DNA of 64,000 bases from Mycolicibacterium rhodesiae JS60. Its GTDB lineage: Bacteria > Actinomycetota > Actinomycetes > Mycobacteriales > Mycobacteriaceae. Shown here piece by piece: positions 58,686-64,000 of the stretch; position 1 is the first letter of the stretch; the number at the start of each line of letters is the position of its first letter. The stretch is from the NCBI GenBank assembly GCA_000230935.2, contig AGIQ01000001.1, forward strand, positions 1,178,001 to 1,242,000, in the 5' to 3' direction. The notes below the pieces were generated by a model. The model was not told the DNA's origin. It saw only the letters and a list, made by a program, of their open reading frames with translations, and made no database searches. The position numbers and the translations under genes are program-made.

Positions 58686-58955
58686 ATGTTCGTGTGCTTG
58701 TGCCGTGCGGTGACCAGTGATGTGATCAGCGATGCGGTCGGTCGGGGAGCGCGGACTACTCGTGAGGTGGCCGACGCGTGTGATGCTGGAACGGATTGCG
58801 GACGCTGCCGGCGGACTATCCGGGCCATCATCACCGCGATGGAGGGACGCGCGACGAGTCCGAAGGACTTGCGGGCCAATGGTTGCCAGACCATATCTGC
58901 GGGCGGACAACCAACGACCTCACCGGCTCCCGGTGACGCTGCATTCGAAGGCTGA
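58686..58955 (+). CDS. Bfd-like [2Fe-2S] ferredoxin
   Basis: 89 residues. Ligands are Cys4, Cys6, Cys38 and Cys41 (C-x-C-x31-C-x2-C), exactly the spacing of bacterioferritin-associated ferredoxin, followed by a long Pro/Ala tail. No bacterioferritin gene is nearby, so it may instead serve the P450 or Rieske enzymes of the cluster. It is three bases after the upstream gene and probably cotranscribed. Confidence 0.85.
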   Translation: MFVCLCRAVTSDVISDAVGRGARTTREVADACDAGTDCGRCRRTIRAIITAMEGRATSPKDLRANGCQTISAGGQPTTSPAPGDAAFEG

Positions 58956-59009
58956 CAGGTTCGTTTGTGGCGCCGGTAAGCACGACGTGCGCGTTCGTGA
59001 ACCGGATCC

Positions 59010-59996
59010 CTATGTCGGTGCGGTGATTTCCTGCCAGATCGCTGGCTCGCCATCATGCAGGGCGGCTCGCCCGACGACTTCCTGCCATTGCCAGGGTAAT
59101 CCGTCGTCGTCGCGCCACGCCCACAGCGGCCGGGTGGCGCGGTGCAGGTGGTGCTCTTCGGTCGTACCGATCGCACCGTGAAGTTGATGGCCGATGCGCG
59201 CAACGTCGCCAGCCGACGATGTCGCCATGACTCGTGCGATCGCCACGGCGGTCAACGCCTGGGCTGGTTCGCGGCTTTCGTAGGCCCGGACGGCCCGGCG
59301 CAGCGCTGTCTGCATCTGCAATACAAGCGTCTTGGCCACCGCCAGTTGAGTAGCCACCGCCGGAATTCGGAGCAGTGGAGCGCCGAATTGCTGCCGGTCT
59401 CGGACGTGCTGCTTGGTGATGCGGTGCACGGCCGTGGCTGCGCCGAGAAGGGCGGCTGAACGCAAAAGGCCGAGACGGCAACCGATCACGGCTACGTCGA
59501 TGCGTCCGAGTTCTTCGGCGGCGTGCGCGTCGACGATGAGTGTGTCCCGAGGTTCACCCGCAACGTTGAGCGCGGGTTCAATCGTGACCTTGGTGGTGTC
59601 AAGCGCCCATACGGAGCCGACGGCATCGACGACAACCACGCGGGCCGACTGCGATGCCCACGGGACCTCGGTGATGACCTGGGGGTTTTCGTTGTCCCAT
59701 CCGATGCCGTTGAGGAGTTTGAGGGTGGACCGAGTCGTGAAGTCGACTTCAAGTCCACACTCGTGGAGGACCCACTGTGCACACGACGCGTCGAGCAACG
59801 AGGTGCTGATCGCCTGTGCTGCAAACTCTTCCACGATGACGAGAAGGTCGGACAGCGATCCGCCCGATCCGCCGTCGGCCTCCGGGATGCCGATGCCGAT
59901 GAGTCCGAGGTCGACCAGCTGGTCGTCGATTGCCGATGGTTCCAACCCCGCGAGTGCACCGGCCAGCTCGCGGAGTTCATCCTCACGTTCGTTCAT
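59010..59996 (-). CDS. Acyl-CoA dehydrogenase subunit, non-catalytic type
   Basis: 328 residues from ATG 59996, overlapping the stop of the partner gene by 14 bases. The N-terminal domain is short (LIGIGIPEADGGSGGSLSDLLVIVEEFAAQA) and the C-terminal helices have RDRQQFGAPLLRIPAVATQLAVAKTLVLQMQTAL and QLHGAIGTTEEHHLHRATRPLWAWRDD. No catalytic Glu is seen. It likely forms a heterotetramer with the subunit encoded at 59983-61134, like other paired FadE proteins of steroid degradation. Confidence 0.85.
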   Translation of the reverse strand: MNEREDELRELAGALAGLEPSAIDDQLVDLGLIGIGIPEADGGSGGSLSDLLVIVEEFAAQAISTSLLDASCAQWVLHECGLEVDFTTRSTLKLLNGIGWDNENPQVITEVPWASQSARVVVVDAVGSVWALDTTKVTIEPALNVAGEPRDTLIVDAHAAEELGRIDVAVIGCRLGLLRSAALLGAATAVHRITKQHVRDRQQFGAPLLRIPAVATQLAVAKTLVLQMQTALRRAVRAYESREPAQALTAVAIARVMATSSAGDVARIGHQLHGAIGTTEEHHLHRATRPLWAWRDDDGLPWQWQEVVGRAALHDGEPAIWQEITAPT

Positions 59997-61134
59997 CGGC
60001 CGCCTCCTGCCGGGAGATGATGGACAGCAGCACGTCGGCGGCGCCGCCCCTGATGCTGAAGCCGGGCGAGGCAAGCAATGACTGCCCGTACCCCGACTCC
60101 AGCGCCCGCGATTCCACATGATCTCGGGCAAATTCGACGACATCGCGTTCGAAGACGTTGCCCAAGTACTTCAGCGTCGCCGACTTCAGCACGGGCGCGC
60201 CGCCGGCATCCAACTCGGCGGCGAGGTCCCAGAGCATCTGGCGCAAAGTGGCAAGCCGTGCGACCAACACACCGAGCGTCGCCTCGGCGCCGTGGCCTCG
60301 AATGGAGTCGGTCCGGGCCAGCGCCTCGATCAGGAGGGGATAGGTGGACAGGATGCGCTCCGGGCCGCCGCGCTCGAAGGACAGCTGCTCGATGACTTGG
60401 CGCCAGCCATTGTTCTCGGTGCCCAGCAGGCGGCGCTCAGGGACGAACACGTCTTCGAGTAGCACCTCGTTGAAGTGATGCTGCCCGGTCATGTCGATAA
60501 TCGGGGTGACGGTGATTCCTGGTACGCGCATGTCGATGACGAATTCCGACAGCCCCTCATGCTTGCGTTCCGAGGGGGACGTGCGGGCCAGCACGTAGGC
60601 GTGTGTGGCCAGATGTGCACCACTGGTCCATTGCTTGCGTCCGCGCAAGACCCATCCACCGTCTACGCGGCGTGCGGACGTCCGCACGGCTGCTAGGTCG
60701 GAACCGGCCTCCGGTTCGCTCATGCCGAGACAAAACAGCGCGTCGGCGGTCACGATCGCGGGGAGGATCTCCTCCTGCAGGTCCTCCGATCCATAGCGCA
60801 GGATCGCTGGGCCGATCTGCCGGTCCGCGAACCAGTGCGCCGCGACGGGTGCGCCCGCACGAAGCAATTCCTCGGTGACGGCCAGTCGGTCGCGATTCGA
60901 ATACTCCCCACCTCCGAATCGCTTCGGCCACGTCATGCCGATCAGTCCCCGCTCGGCGAGGGCCTTGCTGAACGCGGCGTCGAAAGATCGGACCCACGAA
61001 TCGCTACGCGGTTCGTAGCGTCCCTGTGCTTTCCAGCTGTCGGTAAGCGCACGGACAGTGGTCCGAAGCTGCTGTCGGTCAGCGGAATTCACCGGCACCA
61101 TCGTCGTGGCCGAACTCCTCGGGTGCTCGGTCAC
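59983..61134 (-). CDS. Acyl-CoA dehydrogenase subunit (FadE type)
   Basis: 383 residues from GTG 61134, one base after the enoyl-CoA hydratase stop. FCLGMSEPEAGSDLAAVRTSARRVDGGWVLRGRKQWTSGAHLATHAYVLART carries the FAD/substrate loops. At the C-terminus SIRGGAADVLLSIISRQEA has Arg where the usual IEGGTSEI has Glu; a Glu in SFERGGPERI could act instead. It overlaps the partner gene, forming a coupled pair. Confidence 0.87.
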   Translation of the reverse strand: MTEHPRSSATTMVPVNSADRQQLRTTVRALTDSWKAQGRYEPRSDSWVRSFDAAFSKALAERGLIGMTWPKRFGGGEYSNRDRLAVTEELLRAGAPVAAHWFADRQIGPAILRYGSEDLQEEILPAIVTADALFCLGMSEPEAGSDLAAVRTSARRVDGGWVLRGRKQWTSGAHLATHAYVLARTSPSERKHEGLSEFVIDMRVPGITVTPIIDMTGQHHFNEVLLEDVFVPERRLLGTENNGWRQVIEQLSFERGGPERILSTYPLLIEALARTDSIRGHGAEATLGVLVARLATLRQMLWDLAAELDAGGAPVLKSATLKYLGNVFERDVVEFARDHVESRALESGYGQSLLASPGFSIRGGAADVLLSIISRQEAADERT

Positions 61135-61135
61135 C

Positions 61136-61918
61136 TCATCGCCCTTCGAAACACGGTTCGCGGCCCTCTTTGAACGCCGCGAAGGCTTCGGCCGAGTCAC
61201 GAGTGGACAGAACCACCGCCTGATGGGAGGCGATCGTGTCCAGCGCGGTCCGTACGTCCATATTCGATGCACCATTGACGGCGCGCTTGATCATCTGCAC
61301 GGCCAGCGGCGCCCGCGACGTGATCTTTTCTGCCAAGGTTCTTGCGGCGGCATGAATCTCTTCATCCGGATGCACCTCACTGACCAGACCTAGAGTCAGC
61401 GCTTCGGTCGCGTTCACGAAGTCGCCGGTCCACAGCATCCGAAGAGCTTGTTCGCGACCGATCAGCTTGGGCAAGTAGTAGCAGCCGCCGTCACCGGGTA
61501 CCAGTCCGACTCGGACATAGCCTTCGCTGAAACGCGCGGACGTCGAGGCCAGCCGGATATCGCACATCAACGCCATGTCCATCCCGGCACCCACCGCGAC
61601 GCCGTTCACCGCAGCGATCGCCGGCTTGGACAGGGCGTCCATCGCGAGGGCGACCTGATGCACCCGGTGGGTCAGCAGCTCACGCTCCTCCAGCGGTGTG
61701 CGCTCATCGGCCTTGAAATCGTCGAGATCGACCCCCGCGCAGAACGCGTCGCCGGCCCCGGTGAGGATCAATACCCGAACATCGCGGTCAGCTTCGGCTT
61801 GCCGCACTGCGTCCGCCCAAGCGTCGAGCATGGCGAACGTGAACGCATTCCGGCGGTGCGGTCGGTTCAGCGTGACTGTGGCGACGTGACCCCGCACGTC
61901 GTAGCCGAGCTGATTCAC
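61136..61918 (-). CDS. Enoyl-CoA hydratase
   Basis: 260 residues from GTG 61918. The oxyanion loops are VLILTGAGDAFCAGVDLDDF and AIAAVNGVAVGAGMDMALMCDIRLASTSARFSEGYVRVGLVPGDGGCYYLPKLIG; the helix LAVQMIKRAVNGA and the end FKEGREPCFEGR are typical. It leads a three-gene minus-strand unit with two acyl-CoA dehydrogenase subunits, so it probably hydrates the enoyl-CoA that they make. Confidence 0.9.
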   Translation of the reverse strand: MNQLGYDVRGHVATVTLNRPHRRNAFTFAMLDAWADAVRQAEADRDVRVLILTGAGDAFCAGVDLDDFKADERTPLEERELLTHRVHQVALAMDALSKPAIAAVNGVAVGAGMDMALMCDIRLASTSARFSEGYVRVGLVPGDGGCYYLPKLIGREQALRMLWTGDFVNATEALTLGLVSEVHPDEEIHAAARTLAEKITSRAPLAVQMIKRAVNGASNMDVRTALDTIASHQAVVLSTRDSAEAFAAFKEGREPCFEGR

Positions 61919-62175
61919 TGTGGCGCTCCCGAACTGCTCAGGTCTCGACCGGGTGGTCGGGAGAGAATTCCCCTATAACTAGTAAGCACAAACTTTTATA
62001 ACATGTCGGCCAAGCGGCCACTCACGCGTATATCCGCAGTATGAAGTATTAAAACTGGCCCGTGGACGACTGTTGACAAAGATGAACCCTCACTTACTAT
62101 GATCCTTGGTGTTGAGCGTCGAACGCTGGGGTTTGAGCACGCCCTGCGCTGACTGACGGGAACGAGGCGATCACG

Positions 62176-63057
62176 GTGGAATCGGTCCAGTTGTTGGCGA
62201 CGACGTATCGCCCCGGTATTCCCGGGGCGCCGATCGACGCTGCGGTCAATCCGACCGCACAAGCGATCTTCACGGCCATCTGCCTGGTGCCCGCGGTCAT
62301 CTGCATCGGCCTGGCGATCAAGTCGTTGGTCAAGGATCGTGACACGCTGTGGCCCATCTTTCTGGTCGGCGGAACGATCGGGATGTTCGTCGAGCCGATC
62401 CTCGACTACATGGGCGGAGTGTGGTGGCCCGTCCACGGGGATTGGGAAGCGTTCCGGCTGCTCGACGTCAACATCCCGGTGCTCGTGTGCTTCGTGTATC
62501 CGTGGCTGCTAGGTGGCCAGGCGTACTACAGCTATCGGTCGTTCCAGCGCGGGATCACCGTCCGCAAGCTGTGGATGTTGGTCGGGATCTTCGCGCTCAA
62601 CGACATCGTGCTGGAAACCATCGGAATCCGTTTACTCAACGTGTATTCCTACTTCGGTACGCAACCGCTGAATCCGTGGGGCCTTCCCCTCTGGTATGTC
62701 CCGTGCAATGCGGTGGGGCCGGTCGTCGCGGCCGCGCTGTTCTACGTATTGCGCGATCAGCTGCGCGGTTGGCGTGTGCTGGCCGGTGTTTGGCTCTTCC
62801 CGATGAGTTTTGTGGGCGTGTATGCGGCATCAGGCTGGCCCATGTGGGTGTCGCTGAACTCTGAGTTCGGCATGCTGGCAGCCACCATCGCCAGCGTCCT
62901 GGTGTTTGTTCAGGCCGCGCTGATTGTGATGGTGGTCGCGAAAATGGTTGGCGCTGTGCCGAGTACCGCGACGTCGTCGCCGGGTTCGCCGCCGTCCGTT
63001 GCGAGCGCAGACTCGCCGGCGTCGCCGGGCGGCGGGATCGCCTCCGGTTCCCGGTGA
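62176..63057 (+). CDS. Polytopic membrane protein of unknown function
   Basis: 293 residues from GTG. About seven to eight hydrophobic helices (from AIFTAICLVPAVICIGLAI to ATIASVLVFVQAALIVMVVAKMV) and a Ser/Pro-rich cytosolic tail. Conserved-looking loops are GMFVEPILDYMGGVWWPVHGDWEAFRLLDVNIPVLVCFVYPWLLGGQAYYSYR and NPWGLPLWYVPCNAVGPVVAAAL. This family is common in mycobacterial catabolic regions but has no assigned role. The gene precedes the PEP-utilising enzyme gene by about 16 bases. Confidence 0.75.
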   Translation: MESVQLLATTYRPGIPGAPIDAAVNPTAQAIFTAICLVPAVICIGLAIKSLVKDRDTLWPIFLVGGTIGMFVEPILDYMGGVWWPVHGDWEAFRLLDVNIPVLVCFVYPWLLGGQAYYSYRSFQRGITVRKLWMLVGIFALNDIVLETIGIRLLNVYSYFGTQPLNPWGLPLWYVPCNAVGPVVAAALFYVLRDQLRGWRVLAGVWLFPMSFVGVYAASGWPMWVSLNSEFGMLAATIASVLVFVQAALIVMVVAKMVGAVPSTATSSPGSPPSVASADSPASPGGGIASGSR

Positions 63058-63073
63058 TCAGCGCCACCCGTCG

Positions 63074-64000
63074 ATGAAGGAGAGTCACATCAGTTCAGCC
63101 GATCCGCTGCACGGTTCGTCCTGGCCGGAAACCTACTGGAGCACCACGAATGTGGCGGAGGCCATGCCCGGAGTCCAGACGCCACTGGGGTGGACGGTAT
63201 GGGCGCCGATTTGTGAGCTCGGCATTCGTGGTGCATTCGCGTCGGCCGGTGCGATTCCGCGCTCGGAGGCCGTCGTACCGCAAGACCCGCGCGACCGCAC
63301 CTACAACATCTTCTTCGGCCGCGCCGTCCTGCAAGTCGATTTCTTCTACAAGATCGGCAACCGCATGCCGGGCACCGATGGTGCCTCGGTGGTGAAGCAG
63401 TGGCTGGACCATGTGCCGCCGGAGTTCTCGGCATCCACGTCGGTGCGCCGCTATCCGTTCGTTGCGGCGATGATGCCGACCACCTTTGTTCGGGTTCCAA
63501 CCGTGGTGCGCCAGCTCAGAGCCGAGAACGAGGCCTGGTATCGCGGTGAGCAGGCACGCATCAGTACGCTTGGCCGAGACGAATCGCAAGCCGCCTTCAG
63601 TGCGGCAATCGCCCGACTGGACAAGGCCTTACGCATCCAGGCTCGGACAGTGCTGTGTGGCGTACAGCCAGTTTTCGATCAGCTCGAGCGGCTCATCGAG
63701 TCGGTCGGTGGGCCTACGACGGGCCTGTTGCGTGGGTACGGGTCGCATGAGGAGACCCGAATGGTCGAGGACCTGTGGGCGTGCTCGAGAGACGAACTCG
63801 ATATCGCGGAATTCCTCGGCCGACACGGCTATCACGGTCCCAACTCCGGAGAACTATCGGCCGTGGTGTGGCGCGAGGACCCCGCCCCTGTGCATCGACT
63901 CATCGCGTCCTACCGCGAATTGGGCGACGACAAGAACCCGGCGCATGGAGAGCATGAAAAGATCGCGCAGCGTGAGGTTTTGGAGGCGGAGCTGTTGGCC
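63074..64000 (+). CDS. PEP-utilising enzyme/rifampicin-phosphotransferase-like protein, 3' partial
   Basis: The frame is open to the right edge (309 codons). The sequence SWPETYWSTTNVAEAMPGVQTPLGWTVWAPICELGIRGAF and later GLLRGYGSHEETRMVEDLWACSRDELDIAEFLGRHGYHGPNSGELS resemble the middle domain of PEP-utilising (PpsA/RPH-like) enzymes; the swivelling His domain would lie beyond the window. No ATP-grasp domain precedes it, so it may be a stand-alone subunit. ATG 63074 has no good ribosome-binding site, while AAGGAG inside the frame (63077-63082) points to a start near 63089, where only ATC stands. Confidence 0.65.
   Translation, partial: MKESHISSADPLHGSSWPETYWSTTNVAEAMPGVQTPLGWTVWAPICELGIRGAFASAGAIPRSEAVVPQDPRDRTYNIFFGRAVLQVDFFYKIGNRMPGTDGASVVKQWLDHVPPEFSASTSVRRYPFVAAMMPTTFVRVPTVVRQLRAENEAWYRGEQARISTLGRDESQAAFSAAIARLDKALRIQARTVLCGVQPVFDQLERLIESVGGPTTGLLRGYGSHEETRMVEDLWACSRDELDIAEFLGRHGYHGPNSGELSAVVWREDPAPVHRLIASYRELGDDKNPAHGEHEKIAQREVLEAELLA

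Overview
The window is GC-rich actinobacterial DNA, most probably from a fast-growing environmental mycobacterium (Mycolicibacterium or a relative). The evidence is frequent GTG and TTG starts, runs of genes coupled by ATGA/GTGA overlaps, WXG100 and DUF1023 proteins of the type VII secretion world, an F420-type oxidoreductase, DosR-like boxes and a large fad/ltp/ech-style CoA catabolic cluster. No rRNA gene, complete tRNA or CRISPR array is visible.

Positions 1 to about 15251 are the right-hand part of an integrated mobile element. The right border is a 45-bp 3' fragment of an initiator tRNA gene (15207-15251), followed by what looks like the native tRNA terminator. The element carries an OLD-like ATPase/TOPRIM fragment, a HigBA-type toxin-antitoxin pair, an excisionase and tyrosine integrase, and a MobF relaxase/helicase behind a candidate oriT. 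Its cargo is a PD-(D/E)XK protein, a PIN-domain protein with a small partner, a ribbon-helix-helix protein, and a three-gene cassette of DNA methyltransferase, DUF262 protein and HEPN RNase. The integrase reading frame has an in-frame amber codon and the relaxase a one-base frameshift, so the element's own mobility looks damaged while its defence-like cargo is intact.

From about 15.7 to 34.5 kb lie mixed chromosomal genes: a three-part MauE/thioredoxin/Cys-rich membrane protein; an RsbW-like anti-sigma factor, a phasin-like protein and a hydrolase with DosR-like boxes nearby; decayed flavodoxin and reductase genes; two type VII-associated loci (DUF1023 protein plus lipoprotein, and a WXG100 gene) that share a leader with a covarying inverted repeat; htpG; a TetR/diiron oxygenase/DUF4873 unit; a phosphotransferase/TetR pair around a perfect palindrome; a LysR gene before an MFS exporter; and a DUF7218/Rho-N-like gene pair.

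From about 32.2 to 61.9 kb is a catabolic supercluster: TetR, Rieske reductase and oxygenase, acyl-CoA synthetase, SCPx-type thiolase, cytochrome P450, five acyl-CoA dehydrogenases, LLM flavoprotein, VOC protein, three enoyl-CoA hydratases, class III CoA-transferase, SDR, cyclase-family hydrolase, epimerase-like protein, a Baeyer-Villiger monooxygenase, thioesterase, thiolase, aldehyde dehydrogenase and a Bfd-like ferredoxin. Together they suggest CoA activation, ring hydroxylation and oxygen insertion, then beta-oxidation of a cyclic substrate (terpenoid, steroid-like or alicyclic). The substrate cannot be fixed from sequence. AT-rich palindromes with TTAG/CTAA half-sites recur before several of its units. 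The window ends in a polytopic membrane protein gene and the start of a PEP-utilising enzyme gene.
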